Below, one piece after another: positions 42,250 through 51,596 of a stretch of 64,000 nt of DNA. Position 1 is the stretch's first letter; each line of letters begins with the position of its first letter. The stretch comes from Palleronia abyssalis (GTDB lineage Bacteria > Pseudomonadota > Alphaproteobacteria > Rhodobacterales > Rhodobacteraceae). The notes below the pieces were generated by a model. It did not search any database. It was not told the origin of the DNA and worked only from the letters and a program-made list of their open reading frames with translations. The stretch lies in contig NZ_ONZF01000012.1 of NCBI RefSeq assembly GCF_900302445.1, forward strand, positions 48,105 through 112,104, read 5' to 3'. Both the position numbers and the translations under genes were made by a program.

Positions 42250-43887
42250 ATGAGTGACGAATCATCCGGACTAGACATCCCCACACCGGACGGGGATGTG
42301 AATACGATCGAAACCGATTTCACAGTCGGGCAGGACAACGTGCAGGGCGCGGTCGGTCCCCTGAAATTCGATATCCACAATCCTGTATTCATGATCTCGT
42401 CATTGACGATCGTGGCGTTCGTCCTGTTGACCCTGATCTTTCAGGATCAGGCATCCGCGGTCTTCAACTGGCTCTTCAATTTTGTGACGAAAACGTTCGA
42501 CTGGTTCTTCCTTTTGGCGGCCAATGTCTTCGTCATCTTCTGCCTCGTCATAGCTTTCTCGCCACTTGGACGGGTTCGCCTGGGCGGGTCGGACGCGACA
42601 CCCGATTATACGTATATGTCCTGGTTCGCGATGTTGTTTGCTGCGGGCATGGGCATTGGCCTGATGTTCTTCGGCGTGCTCGAGCCGGTGTATCACATGC
42701 AGGTCTCCGGCCCGCTGGGACTGGAAGGGCCGTTCCAGGATGGAACACTGAACCCCGAGCAGATAGCTGAAGCTAGGGCACATGGTCTGTCTGCCACGAT
42801 CTATCACTGGGCGCTTCACCCGTGGGCGATCTACGCGGTGGTCGCACTTTCGCTTTCGCTGTTCACGTATAACAAGCAACTTCCGCTTTCGATCCGTTCG
42901 GCGTTCTACCCGATCTTCGGCGACAAGATCTGGGGCTGGCCGGGCCACATGATCGACATCATTGCGGTGTTCGCGACGCTCTTCGGTCTGGCCACATCGC
43001 TGGGTCTTGGCGCGCAGCAGGCAACGGCTGGCCTGAACTACGTCTACGGCCTTCCCAACTCGATCACGACACAGGTTCTGGTAATTATGGGCGTGACCGC
43101 GATCGCCCTGTTCTCGGTCCTGCGCGGGCTTGATGGTGGGGTAAAGCTGCTGTCGAACATCAACATGGCGTTCGCTGCGCTGCTTCTTCTTTTCGTGTTT
43201 CTGGTAGGCCCGACGTTCCAGATCATCAGCGACTTCGGATCGGGCCTGGTCACGTATGTCCAGGATGTTGTTCCACTTTCGAACCCGTTCGGGCGTGAGG
43301 ATGACAGCTATCGGGAAGGCTGGACCTCGTTCTACTGGGCGTGGTGGATCAGCTGGTCGCCCTTCGTGGGAATGTTCATCGCCCGCGTCAGCCGAGGCCG
43401 TACGGTGCGTGAGTTCATCACCTGCGTCATCCTGATCCCCAGCCTCGTGTCGGTCTTCTGGATGGCCACCTTCGGCGGCGCGGCCATCACGCAGGTTGTC
43501 GAAATGGGAACGGACTCGGGCGTGTACGATAACGTCATCGCCAACTACAATGATGCCATCGCGTTGTTCTCCATGTTGGGTGGGCTTCCGCTCACGGCGA
43601 TCTCGTCGACGCTCGCGATCATTCTGGTCCTGGTGTTCTTCATCACGTCGTCTGACTCCGGATCGCTGGTGATCGACACGATCACGGCCGGCGGCAAGAC
43701 CGAGGCGCCGACGGCACAGCGTGTGTTCTGGTGCGTTACGGAAGGTATCGTCGCCATCGTACTTCTGATCGGCGGCGGCCTGACGGCCCTGCAAGCCATG
43801 GTGAACGCCACCGGGATCTTCTTCACGTTGATCCTGCTGGTGCTGTGCTGGGCGATCTACAAAGGTCTGAAAAGCGAACCGCGCTGA
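42250..43887 (+). CDS. BCCT-family transporter (betaine/choline/DMSP type)
   Basis: Integral membrane carrier of 545 residues with about 12 membrane segments after a 40-residue N-terminal tail. Family landmarks: FAAGMGIGLMFFGVLEP (the Gly-rich unwound helix), HWALHPWAIYAVVALSL and SFYWAWWISWSPFVGMFIARVSRG, the BCCT signature with the Trp box that binds trimethylammonium or dimethylsulfonium groups. A typical substrate is glycine betaine or DMSP; the sequence does not separate these. The short C-terminus lacks the long osmosensing tail of BetP. Confidence 0.93.
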   Translation: MSDESSGLDIPTPDGDVNTIETDFTVGQDNVQGAVGPLKFDIHNPVFMISSLTIVAFVLLTLIFQDQASAVFNWLFNFVTKTFDWFFLLAANVFVIFCLVIAFSPLGRVRLGGSDATPDYTYMSWFAMLFAAGMGIGLMFFGVLEPVYHMQVSGPLGLEGPFQDGTLNPEQIAEARAHGLSATIYHWALHPWAIYAVVALSLSLFTYNKQLPLSIRSAFYPIFGDKIWGWPGHMIDIIAVFATLFGLATSLGLGAQQATAGLNYVYGLPNSITTQVLVIMGVTAIALFSVLRGLDGGVKLLSNINMAFAALLLLFVFLVGPTFQIISDFGSGLVTYVQDVVPLSNPFGREDDSYREGWTSFYWAWWISWSPFVGMFIARVSRGRTVREFITCVILIPSLVSVFWMATFGGAAITQVVEMGTDSGVYDNVIANYNDAIALFSMLGGLPLTAISSTLAIILVLVFFITSSDSGSLVIDTITAGGKTEAPTAQRVFWCVTEGIVAIVLLIGGGLTALQAMVNATGIFFTLILLVLCWAIYKGLKSEPR

Positions 43888-43899
43888 TCACGTCCCTTT

Positions 43900-43930
43900 C
43901 TGCGCCGCCGGGGAAGAACCGGCGGCGCAG
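43900..43930 (+). terminator. Strong hairpin after the BCCT gene
   Basis: Perfect 12-bp stem (ctgcgccgccgg / ccggcggcgcag) with a seven-base loop, 13 bases after the stop. It is followed by ctatgtcttg, so the T-run is weak. Confidence 0.7.
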
Positions 43931-43976
43931 CTATGTCTTGTCCCGAGTTTTTCAGATCGAACGGTAAAGGGGTCAA

Positions 43977-45401
43977 ATGTCCGACGAGCCCCCAATCCTC
44001 CTCTGGTTCCGCCGCGATTTGCGACTGACCGATCACATAGCGTTGGATCGGGCCGTTCAGACCGGACGGCCCATCATCCCCGTTTTCATCCACGACGAAG
44101 TTGTCGAAACGTATCGGGCCGCCCCGACCTGGCGCCTCGGGCTGGGTGTCCAGCACTTCGCACAGCGATTGGCGTCCCTGGGCTCTCGCCTGATCCTGCG
44201 CCGGGGCACTGCACGCCTTGTCCTGGAGCAGCTTGTGGAAGAGACCGGTGCCGATACCGTCTGGTGGACCCGCGCCTACGATCCCCCGTCGATCGAACGC
44301 GACGAGGCCGTGAAGTCCGCGCTGACAGGGCAGGGCCTGACCGCCGGAAGCCATCCCGGTCACGTCCTATTCGAGCCCTGGAGCGTTGAGACCAAAACAG
44401 GCGGCTACTACAAGGTCTACACTCCGTTTTGGCGGGCTGTTAAAGACCGCCAGGTGCCTGAGCCGCTGACCGCCCCTTCCGAGTTGCGCACGCCTGACGA
44501 ATGGCCCGACAGCGACGATATATCGGCTTGGGGGATGGGCGACGCAATGGATCGGGGGGCGGACGTGGTCCGGCCCTATCTGACCCTTGGGGAAGAGGCT
44601 GCGCAAGCGCGCATGTCCACCTTCGTCCGCGACCGCATCGACGCATATGACGACCGGCGTGACTTCCCGGGCGTCGACGGCACGTCAGGGCTTTCGGAAA
44701 ACCTGACATACGGAGAGATTTCGGTCCGGTCCTGCTGGCATGCCGGTCTGCGCGCGCAGGCGGACGGGAAGGCCGGTGCGTTGGACTGGCTGAAGGAGCT
44801 GGTCTGGCGCGACTTCGCCTACCACCTTGTCTATCACACGCCGCATTTGATGACCGACAACTGGCGCCGGGAATGGGATGCATTTCCTTGGAACGAAGAT
44901 GAGGAACTGCCCGAGGTGAAGGCCTGGAAGCAGGGCCGGACCGGCATCCGCTTCGTCGACGCCGCCATGCGAGAGCTGTACGTCACGGGCCGGATGCACA
45001 ACCGCAGCCGGATGGTTGTCGCCAACTATCTGACGAAGAACCTGATGTCACATTGGAAAATCGGCTGTGCCTGGTTCGAGGACACGCTGGTCGATTGGGA
45101 TCCCGCTTCGAACTCTCTGGGGTGGCAATGGGCCAGTGGGGCAGGCCCCGACGCGGCCCCCTATTTCCGCATCTTCAATCCGGTCACACAACTCGAAAAG
45201 TTCGACAAGGATCGCAGCTACGCCACCCGGTTCCTGGCCGAGCTGTCGGATGACCCGCCGGACACCGCTCTCGCCTTCTACGAAGCAATCCCGAAAAGCT
45301 GGCCGATGGCGCCGGACGACAATTATCCCGAACAGCCCATCGTCGGCCCGAAGGAGGGGCGGGAGCGTGCATTGAAGGCCTATAACGAGCGCGACTTCTA
45401 G
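43977..45401 (+). CDS. phrB: Deoxyribodipyrimidine photolyase
   Basis: Class I CPD photolyase, 474 residues, that splits UV-induced pyrimidine dimers using FADH and light. N-terminal antenna domain starts ILLWFRRDLRLTDHIALD; the FAD domain has LVWRDFAYHL, GRTGIRFVDAAMRELYVTG, MHNRSRMVVANYLTKNL and DPASNSLGWQWASG. Length is typical. AAAGGGG precedes the ATG. Confidence 0.96.
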   Translation: MSDEPPILLWFRRDLRLTDHIALDRAVQTGRPIIPVFIHDEVVETYRAAPTWRLGLGVQHFAQRLASLGSRLILRRGTARLVLEQLVEETGADTVWWTRAYDPPSIERDEAVKSALTGQGLTAGSHPGHVLFEPWSVETKTGGYYKVYTPFWRAVKDRQVPEPLTAPSELRTPDEWPDSDDISAWGMGDAMDRGADVVRPYLTLGEEAAQARMSTFVRDRIDAYDDRRDFPGVDGTSGLSENLTYGEISVRSCWHAGLRAQADGKAGALDWLKELVWRDFAYHLVYHTPHLMTDNWRREWDAFPWNEDEELPEVKAWKQGRTGIRFVDAAMRELYVTGRMHNRSRMVVANYLTKNLMSHWKIGCAWFEDTLVDWDPASNSLGWQWASGAGPDAAPYFRIFNPVTQLEKFDKDRSYATRFLAELSDDPPDTALAFYEAIPKSWPMAPDDNYPEQPIVGPKEGRERALKAYNERDF

Positions 45402-45466
45402 CCGACCACCTGACCGTGAACGCCAGGGGGATGGACATTTCCCCCGCGTATGCGGTTCTTTCCCAT

Positions 45467-45784
45467 ATGAGAATGATCCGCCTGATTTCCGTTCTGACTC
45501 TGATCCTCGCAGTGCTGCCCTGGGGGGCATACGCCAATCGCATGCCTTCGGCTTCGGAAGACAGGGCGGTGGTCGTGGCGTCTGCCGCGGGCGCAGTCGC
45601 CGAGGCCGAGCGCAGGTGCCACGGAAAGTCCTTGCGCAGCGGACCGTGCGGCATGGATACCATCCTGCCGAGGGCGATTGATGTCCGGACGCCCTTGTCT
45701 GCGGCAACCATGCAGATCACCCAATCCCGTCCCGGCGATCTCTTTGCGCCCGACGGTTTGCTGGAGCCACCGAAAGCCGACTGA
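45467..45784 (+). CDS. Small secreted protein of unknown function
   Basis: Predicted 105-residue protein with signal peptide MRMIRLISVLTLILAVLPWG and likely cleavage after AYA. The mature part (about 82 residues) has two Cys and no recognised domain. An upstream GTG at 45416 is possible, but the signal peptide fits the start at 45467. It lies 40 bases before an L,D-transpeptidase gene on the same strand, so a cell-envelope role is possible. Confidence 0.55.
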   Translation: MRMIRLISVLTLILAVLPWGAYANRMPSASEDRAVVVASAAGAVAEAERRCHGKSLRSGPCGMDTILPRAIDVRTPLSAATMQITQSRPGDLFAPDGLLEPPKAD

Positions 45785-45824
45785 ACGCCACCACGTTCTT
45801 TCCCCCCTTTCGACTGGAGTATCC

Positions 45825-46526
45825 ATGCTCAGACGTTCTTTCCTGGCGGGTGGAATGGCGGCCGCGTCCGCTTGCGCCCGACCGTTGCCCGAACCCGAAA
45901 CGACCCGCGCGGTCGCTCCGGCCCTGCCGCCGGCACCGCTGCCGATGCCGGCGCGCTATGGGGCGGTCCTGGGAGAGCCGTATCCCGTCCCGGCCGTTCC
46001 CGATGGCGTCGTCCCCCCGCATCTGTGGCGGCAGGAGGTCACCAATCCGTTCCCCGACCATCCCGAGGGGGCCATCATTGTAGATCCGGATGCGGCGTCG
46101 CTGCACCTGGTGATCCCGAACCGGCGCGCGATGCGCTACGGCGTCAGCGTCGGGGCCGCCGGTTTTTCTTGGGCGGGCCAAGCCGTCGTTCAGTTCCGAC
46201 GGTCGTGGCCGCGCTGGAAAGTGCCGGACGAGATGATCGTGCGTCAGCCTGACTTGGCGCCCTACTCGGTCGCAAACGGCGGCATGGACCCTGGGCCGGG
46301 AAACCCGCTTGGCGCGCGGGCCCTGTATCTGTTCCAGGACGGTCGCGATACGCTCTACCGCATTCACGGAGGGTGCGAGCCCGAATATCTGGGCAAGGCG
46401 GTCTCGTCGGGGTGCATCCGTCTTCTGGATCAGGACGCCATCGATCTGGGCGAGCGCGTGGCGCACCACGCCCCGGTCACCGTCCTGAAATCGTTGAAAC
46501 CGGGGGCAGTGGCGGCGCTGTACTGA
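45825..46526 (+). CDS. L,D-transpeptidase (YkuD domain)
   Basis: Exported protein of 233 residues. The N-terminus (MLRRSFLAGGMAAASACARP) is a lipoprotein or Sec-type signal with Cys17. The YkuD catalytic region is YRIHGGCEPEYLGKAVSSGC followed by IRL, where the Cys is the nucleophile for 3-3 peptidoglycan cross-linking or lipoprotein attachment. The residue before Gly-Cys is Ser (SSGC) rather than the commoner His (SHGC); this variant is frequent in alphaproteobacteria as far as I recall. Confidence 0.9.
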   Translation: MLRRSFLAGGMAAASACARPLPEPETTRAVAPALPPAPLPMPARYGAVLGEPYPVPAVPDGVVPPHLWRQEVTNPFPDHPEGAIIVDPDAASLHLVIPNRRAMRYGVSVGAAGFSWAGQAVVQFRRSWPRWKVPDEMIVRQPDLAPYSVANGGMDPGPGNPLGARALYLFQDGRDTLYRIHGGCEPEYLGKAVSSGCIRLLDQDAIDLGERVAHHAPVTVLKSLKPGAVAALY

Positions 46527-46650
46527 ATTGCAGCACAGTAGCGCGACAAGAAAAATCGTAGTTTACCGAAAAACACCGGGGGTCGCCGCCTTTGACGTGG
46601 CGACCCGTGACCGCGCATTGTACCTTGGGCTTCGAAGGAAGGGAGCATCC

Positions 46651-46830
46651 ATGCCGGATTGGACCAAGGGCGAAAGCCGCTTCGGCTGGCCGCGTTTGAC
46701 CGGTTCAAGGCTGCGCCGATATCGTCGGGAGGCGAGAGGAGCGGGGACGTCCATCGGACCGGAGCACCGCCCGGCCAACTCGCCGACACCCAATGTGGGC
46801 ATGCGGGTCCCCCCGGTCAGGGCCCTCTGA
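46651..46830 (+). CDS. Possible 59-residue leader ORF before trgA
   Basis: Begins MPDWTKGESRFGWPRLTG, with GGAAGGGAG six bases upstream, a better ribosome site than trgA itself has. Its TGA overlaps the trgA ATG (TGATG), suggesting coupled translation. The sequence is Arg/Pro-rich with no known domain and its codon use is only moderately biased, so it may be a leader or a chance frame. Confidence 0.35.
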   Translation: MPDWTKGESRFGWPRLTGSRLRRYRREARGAGTSIGPEHRPANSPTPNVGMRVPPVRAL

Positions 46831-47270
46831 TGCCGACCTTTGCCAAGCTTTTGGCCGCGTTCGGCTTTGCCGTTCTGGCGTTTTCGATCTCGCTTCAGTT
46901 CCTGGCGACCTCGGACCTGGCCATGCGGACGGACTGGCTGGCTCCGGGGAACGCGATCATCGGCGCCCTTGTCGGATGGAAACTGACCGGATCGAAGGCG
47001 GGCGGCGGTCTCGCGTCGGGCCTGGGAAACGGTCTGACGGGAGGCGTCGTTCTGGGCCTGGTCGCGGTGTTCGTCTGGGCCATCCACCAGTCGGCCGTTC
47101 AGGCCCTGCGCCGCCGACTGGACGATCCTTCCGAGGCGATTTCCGTTCTGGGTGAGAAAGTCATCACGGTCGGCAGCTATCTGGCCCGTCCAGACTTGCT
47201 CGTTCTTCTGGGGGTAGGGTCCGTTGTGATTGGCATCCTTGTAGAGTTCATTGCGGGACGGCGCCGGTGA
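46830..47270 (+). CDS. trgA: TrgA-family membrane protein (tellurite resistance locus)
   Basis: Inner-membrane protein of 146 residues with four hydrophobic segments (about 5-24, 38-56, 64-86, 122-141). The sequence and, above all, the following trgB and cysK genes match the trgAB-cysK locus reported to contribute to tellurite resistance in Rhodobacter sphaeroides. Biochemical role is unknown. The stop overlaps the GTG start of trgB. Confidence 0.85.
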   Translation: MPTFAKLLAAFGFAVLAFSISLQFLATSDLAMRTDWLAPGNAIIGALVGWKLTGSKAGGGLASGLGNGLTGGVVLGLVAVFVWAIHQSAVQALRRRLDDPSEAISVLGEKVITVGSYLARPDLLVLLGVGSVVIGILVEFIAGRRR

Positions 47271-48382
47271 AGCACCTCTTTCTGTTCGGAACCCTGTGCG
47301 ACCCCGAACTCCGGTCGATCGTTGTTGGACATGAGACGGAAGGCCGCCCAGCACGTCTGAAAGATTACGTCGTCGAACGGGCAGAAGCCGGGGATTGGCC
47401 GATCCTCGTCGCGCGGGCGGGCGCTACGGTCGAAGGGGTGCTCGTCACGCTGGACGACAAGGCCGCCGACCGCGCCGATTTCTACGAGGCGGCCTTTGCC
47501 TATACCCCGGAACCCTGCCTGCTCGAGACAGCGGAGGAGGGCAGGGTGGAGGCCCTGCTGTATCGCGCCCCCGGTGGTCGGGGATCCGGCACGGCCTGGT
47601 TGCTGGATGACTGGCAGCGCCTGCACGGCCCGCTGACCCGCACCGCCGCGCAAGAAGCGATGTCCCTCTACGGCAAAGTTGACGCGAAGACGCTGTGCCG
47701 CCGGATGCCGACGATCCGGGTCCGGGCCGCAGCCACGGTCCGCGCCCGCGCCACACCGGCCCCGTCCACCGTCCGAAGTCCCCGCCACCGCGACAGTGTC
47801 GAAATCCTCAATCACCGCCAGCCGTACCACCATTTCTTCGCCGTGGGACAGACGGACCTGCGCCATCCGACCTTCGCTGGCGGGATGAGCGCCCCCATGG
47901 AACGCGCAGGCCTTCATGCCGCGGATGCGGTCAGCGTGCTTCCCTTCGACCCGAGCCGGCGCAGGGTGCTTCTGGTCGAGCAATTCCGCTACGGGGCCTG
48001 GCTGCGCGGCGACCCCTATCCATGGCAGCTCGAACCGCCAGCAGGCCGGGTCGACCCCGGCGAAACCCCCGAAACTGCGGTCCGTCGCGAAGCGCTGGAG
48101 GAAGCGGGGATTTCCATCGGCAAACTCTTCAGGATTGCGGGTTATTATCCCGCACCCGGATCGATCACGGAATTCGTCGACAGCTACGTCGGGCTCGCGG
48201 ATCTGCCCGACACCGCGGAAGGCTTGGGGGGGCTCCCGCAGGAGCAGGAAGATATCCGCATCCACATCCTGCCGTTCGACGACGCGATGAACCTGATCGA
48301 AACGGGAGAGGCATCCACTGGGCCTTTAGTCTTGTCGCTCCTCTGGCTCGACCGGGCGCTGCGACGGGGGGAACTGCGCTAG
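47267..48382 (+). CDS. trgB: TrgB: gamma-glutamylcyclotransferase-like plus NUDIX fusion
   Basis: A 371-residue two-domain protein starting at GTG. Residues 1-160 have the GGCT fold start (HLFLFGTLCDPELRS). Residues about 185-371 are a NUDIX hydrolase with box GRVDPGETPETAVRREALEE followed by AGI, of the ADP-ribose pyrophosphatase type (VEQFRYGAW, WQLEPPAG). The two halves suggest housecleaning of damaged nucleotides or glutathione-related metabolites during oxyanion stress. The match to R. sphaeroides TrgB is by architecture and locus. Confidence 0.88.
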   Translation: MKHLFLFGTLCDPELRSIVVGHETEGRPARLKDYVVERAEAGDWPILVARAGATVEGVLVTLDDKAADRADFYEAAFAYTPEPCLLETAEEGRVEALLYRAPGGRGSGTAWLLDDWQRLHGPLTRTAAQEAMSLYGKVDAKTLCRRMPTIRVRAAATVRARATPAPSTVRSPRHRDSVEILNHRQPYHHFFAVGQTDLRHPTFAGGMSAPMERAGLHAADAVSVLPFDPSRRRVLLVEQFRYGAWLRGDPYPWQLEPPAGRVDPGETPETAVRREALEEAGISIGKLFRIAGYYPAPGSITEFVDSYVGLADLPDTAEGLGGLPQEQEDIRIHILPFDDAMNLIETGEASTGPLVLSLLWLDRALRRGELR

Positions 48383-48463
48383 ATCGCCGGGGACGCCTTG
48401 AACCGGCTTCTCCAGCGACCTAGTCTTCGTCTCCTGACGGGGCAGAAGCGAAAGGCCGAATTC

Positions 48464-49495
48464 ATGAACGTCCACACGGATCTGGCCGATGCTGTCGGAA
48501 ACACGCCCCTCCTTCGGCTCCGCGCGGCGTCCGAAGCGACGGGATGCGAAATATTCGGCAAAGCCGAATTCCTGAACCCGGGCCAATCGGTCAAGGATCG
48601 CGCTGCCCTTTATATCATCCGGGACGCGGTGAAGCGCGGCCTGCTCGAGCCCGGGGGCACGATCGTCGAGGGGACCGCCGGGAACACCGGTATTGGCCTC
48701 AGCCTCGTGGGGGCGTCCATGGGGTTCAAATCGGTCATCGTGATCCCCGAGACGCAGAGCCAGGAAAAGAAGGACATGTTGCGCTATGCCGGTGCGCAAC
48801 TGGTCGAGGTTCCGGCCGTCCCCTACAAGAACCCGAACAACTACGTCCGATATTCAGGTCGCTTGGCCGAAAAGCTTGCCGCGACCGCCGAACACGGCGC
48901 GATCTGGGCGAACCAGTTCGACAACACCGCGAACCGTCAGGCCCATATCGACATGACCGGCCCCGAAATCTGGGACCAAACGGGCGGCAAGATCGACGGC
49001 TTCATCTGCGCGGTCGGAACCGGCGGAACCATTGCGGGTATGGCCGCGGCCTTGCAGCCCAAGGGCGTGAAGATCGGCCTCGCGGATCCCGAAGGCTCGG
49101 GCATGTTCAAGATCTATACCGGAGAAGAGAATCCGGGCGACTCGATCACCGAAGGGATCGGGCAGGGCCGCGTGACCCAGAACCTCGAGGGGTTCACGCC
49201 GGATTTCTGCTATCGCATCCCGGATTCCGAAGCGCTTCCGGTCATCTTCGACCTCCTGAAGCACGAAGGCCTGTGCATGGGGGGCTCAACCGGGACCAAC
49301 GTTGCGGGCGCGATGAGGCTGGCAAGGGAGTTGGGGCCGGGTCATACCATCGTGACGATCCTATGTGACTACGGCACCCGCTACAGTTCCAAGATCTTTA
49401 ATCCCGAGTTCCTGCGTGAAAAGGGACTGCCGACGCCGGATTGGCTGGAGGGCGGGGCGCGGATCGATTTGCCGACGGTCTACGAAAACCCCTGA
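48464..49495 (+). CDS. cysK: Cysteine synthase A
   Basis: PLP enzyme of 343 residues that makes cysteine from O-acetylserine and sulfide. VGNTPLLRL near the N-terminus, PLP Lys in [13 protein letters not shown], substrate loop [10 protein letters not shown], and the phosphate-binding [13 protein letters not shown]. The start at 48464 gives the family N-terminus ([15 protein letters not shown]). Last gene of the trgAB-cysK operon; cysteine supply is a plausible link to tellurite handling. Somewhat longer than E. coli CysK (323). Confidence 0.95.
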   Translation: MNVHTDLADAVGNTPLLRLRAASEATGCEIFGKAEFLNPGQSVKDRAALYIIRDAVKRGLLEPGGTIVEGTAGNTGIGLSLVGASMGFKSVIVIPETQSQEKKDMLRYAGAQLVEVPAVPYKNPNNYVRYSGRLAEKLAATAEHGAIWANQFDNTANRQAHIDMTGPEIWDQTGGKIDGFICAVGTGGTIAGMAAALQPKGVKIGLADPEGSGMFKIYTGEENPGDSITEGIGQGRVTQNLEGFTPDFCYRIPDSEALPVIFDLLKHEGLCMGGSTGTNVAGAMRLARELGPGHTIVTILCDYGTRYSSKIFNPEFLREKGLPTPDWLEGGARIDLPTVYENP

Positions 49496-49549
49496 TCCTC
49501 GCCCAACGGTACTTGAACTCCCCCACCGCTCGCGTTTACACCCACCGGC

Positions 49550-49639
49550 GGAGAGGTGGCCGAGTGGTCGAAGGCGCACGCCTGGAAAGTGTGTAGGCGG
49601 GAAACCGTCTCGAGGGTTCGAATCCCTTCCTCTCCGCCA
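49550..49639 (+). tRNA. tRNA-Ser (anticodon GGA), island integration site
   Basis: A 90-base cloverleaf with a long variable arm. Acceptor ggagagg pairs with cctctcc, CCA is encoded, the T-arm is ggttcgaatccc and the anticodon loop reads ctGGAaa. A tyrosine integrase gene begins 138 bases downstream, so the 3' half is the probable attachment site. Confidence 0.97.
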
Positions 49640-49776
49640 CAGCCTGTCTGGGCTGGCGCAAGAAAAAATATAAACATCAGTGGTTTAGCGCCGGGCTCCT
49701 ATCCTGCCTAGCTTGGACGTCTTGTTTTGCCACCCTTTTTGCACCACGTTCTGCTACACATGTAGCGGAAGCAGCC

Positions 49777-51111
49777 ATGCCGAACATCATCCTTCGCGGT
49801 CGAACGTGGTACCTCAAGCGGCGGGTGCCGAAACGCTATGCGTCGGTCGAGCCGCGCCCGGTGCTCTGGGAAAGCCTGAAGACCGACTCGAAGAGCGTCG
49901 CCCTCGGCAAGGCCGAGCGGGTGTGGGCGGGCTATATCGACGGCTGGGAAGCGCGTCTTGCGGGACGCGACGGCGAAGCCGAGGCGCGGTTCCGGGCGGC
50001 GCAGGATCTCGCGGCCATGCGCGGGTTCTCGTTCCTGACCGCCGCCCAGGTGGCCGAGCGGCCGTTGCAAGAGGTGTTGGCCCGGGTCGAATCCGCCCGA
50101 ACGCCGGACGGAGTGCCGGACCCCGTGATCGCCGCTGGCGTTCTGGGAGGTGTCGAGGCGCCCAAAGTGATGCTGTCGGAGCTGGTCGCGCGGGACGAGC
50201 AGATCTCGGCCCATGACAACCGCTTCAAGAGTTCCCAGCAGATGCGGGTCTGGCGCACCCCTCGCAAGCGCGCGGTGGCCAATCTCATCGCCGCCCTGGG
50301 CGGTGACCGTCCGGTCGTGGAAGTGGGCGCGGCGGAGGCGCGGCAGCACAAGCGGTGGTGGCAGGCCCGGATCGCCGAGGAGGGCCAGTCGGCGCAGACG
50401 GTGAACAAGGACTTCAACTACCTCGCCGGGATGTTCGCGCGGTTCTACGACGACATCGATCATCCCGACCCGCCGCGCCCCTATGCCGGGGTGTCGCTGA
50501 AAGACCGGCATGCGAAGATCAGGCGCAAGGACGAGGTGCCCGTGGCCTATATTTCCGAGCGGTGGCTCGCGCCCGGCGCGTTCGACGGCTTGAACGACGA
50601 GGCGCGGGATATCCTCCTCATCTCCGTCGAGACGGGGTGTCGGCAGAGCGAGATCTACAACCTGCCGGCGTCGGCCTTCCAGCTCGAGGCGCCGATCCCG
50701 CATCTGCTGGTCAGGAACGAGGCGTCCGATAACCCGAAGGAACGGCGCGAGGTGAAGAACCGGCATTCGATCCGGCCGGTGCCCCTCGTCGGCTTGGCCC
50801 TCGCCGCTGCCCGTCGGCATCCCTACGGCTTCCCGCGCTACCGGGGGACGGCTAGCTACAGCGCCACCGTGAACAAGTATCTCAAGGCGCACGACCTCGT
50901 CCCCGAGGGTGTCACGGCGGGAGGCATCCGGCACACCTGGGAAAGCCGGCTCAAGGCGGCCGGCCTGCCGATGGACGATCGCGGCGAACTGATGGGACAT
51001 TCGGTCAGCGCGGTCCGCAACCGCGAGGCCTACGGCAACGACATGGATCTGGAGATACGGCGGGATCACGTGGCGTCGATCGCGTTCACGGTTCCGGATC
51101 ATCTGGCGTAG
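49777..51111 (+). CDS. Tyrosine recombinase (site-specific integrase)
   Basis: Integrase of 444 residues. N-terminal SAM-like/arm-binding part begins MPNIILRGRTWYLKRRVPKRY, as in DUF6538-type phage and island integrases. The catalytic domain has the first Arg in ETGCRQSEIYNL, HxxR-type GGIRHTWESRLK, LMGHSVSAVRNREAYG with the Tyr nucleophile near residue 420. It lies just downstream of tRNA-Ser, reading away from it, as usual for tRNA-targeting islands. Intact length. Confidence 0.93.
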   Translation: MPNIILRGRTWYLKRRVPKRYASVEPRPVLWESLKTDSKSVALGKAERVWAGYIDGWEARLAGRDGEAEARFRAAQDLAAMRGFSFLTAAQVAERPLQEVLARVESARTPDGVPDPVIAAGVLGGVEAPKVMLSELVARDEQISAHDNRFKSSQQMRVWRTPRKRAVANLIAALGGDRPVVEVGAAEARQHKRWWQARIAEEGQSAQTVNKDFNYLAGMFARFYDDIDHPDPPRPYAGVSLKDRHAKIRRKDEVPVAYISERWLAPGAFDGLNDEARDILLISVETGCRQSEIYNLPASAFQLEAPIPHLLVRNEASDNPKERREVKNRHSIRPVPLVGLALAAARRHPYGFPRYRGTASYSATVNKYLKAHDLVPEGVTAGGIRHTWESRLKAAGLPMDDRGELMGHSVSAVRNREAYGNDMDLEIRRDHVASIAFTVPDHLA

Positions 51112-51316
51112 GGGCGGCATTGCGCGATGCGCGCGCCTTGCGGATCTCCCGGGCGCGGGAGCGGGCATCCTGCTTCGCGCGGGCGGCGGCCAGGTCTTCT
51201 TCGAGCCGCTCGAAGATGGGCAGATATACGAGGTCGTCCTCGAGAAGCACCGCCACGTCTTCGAGCGCCTGTTCGATCCGCGCGATATCGATCTCGGAGA
51301 TGCCGGGCTGACCCAT
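51086..51316 (-). CDS. Small charged helical protein, unknown
   Basis: A 76-residue protein, convergent with and overlapping the last 26 bases of the integrase gene. It is Glu/Arg/Ala-rich and mostly helical (ARIEQALEDVAVLLEDD, AAARAKQDARSRAREIRKAR). Codon third positions are mostly G or C, and AAGGTG precedes the ATG (a GTG one codon earlier is possible), so I think it is real. Function unknown. Confidence 0.55.
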   Translation of the reverse strand: MGQPGISEIDIARIEQALEDVAVLLEDDLVYLPIFERLEEDLAAARAKQDARSRAREIRKARASRNAAPTPDDPEP

Positions 51317-51596
51317 CACGCACCTTCAGTCCGGCAGGACCGGAGATGGAGACGGAGGATGGACGGGCGGGTCATCGGGCAAAGTCTCTCCGGGCGCGCA
51401 ACACGGGGGTTGCGCGGGCAAGGCAGGGCAAGGGTTGGTTTGTGGCGTCAGGGCCGGATTGGGCTCAATCTACCACGCGGCGGCGACATCGCCTCGTCTT
51501 AACCTGTCCGGAAACTGCTGTTTTCGTTCGCCTTCATCCCCAGGAAGCATGTCCGGAGCGCGTTTTCCGGCTTGACACTTACACGCCGGCCGAGCG

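Noticed and set aside
45825..46526. L,D-transpeptidase inactivated by loss of the motif His
   Set aside because: The motif reads SSGC instead of SHGC, but the Cys, Gly, Arg and the upstream His are kept and I recall this variant in many alphaproteobacterial YkuD proteins.
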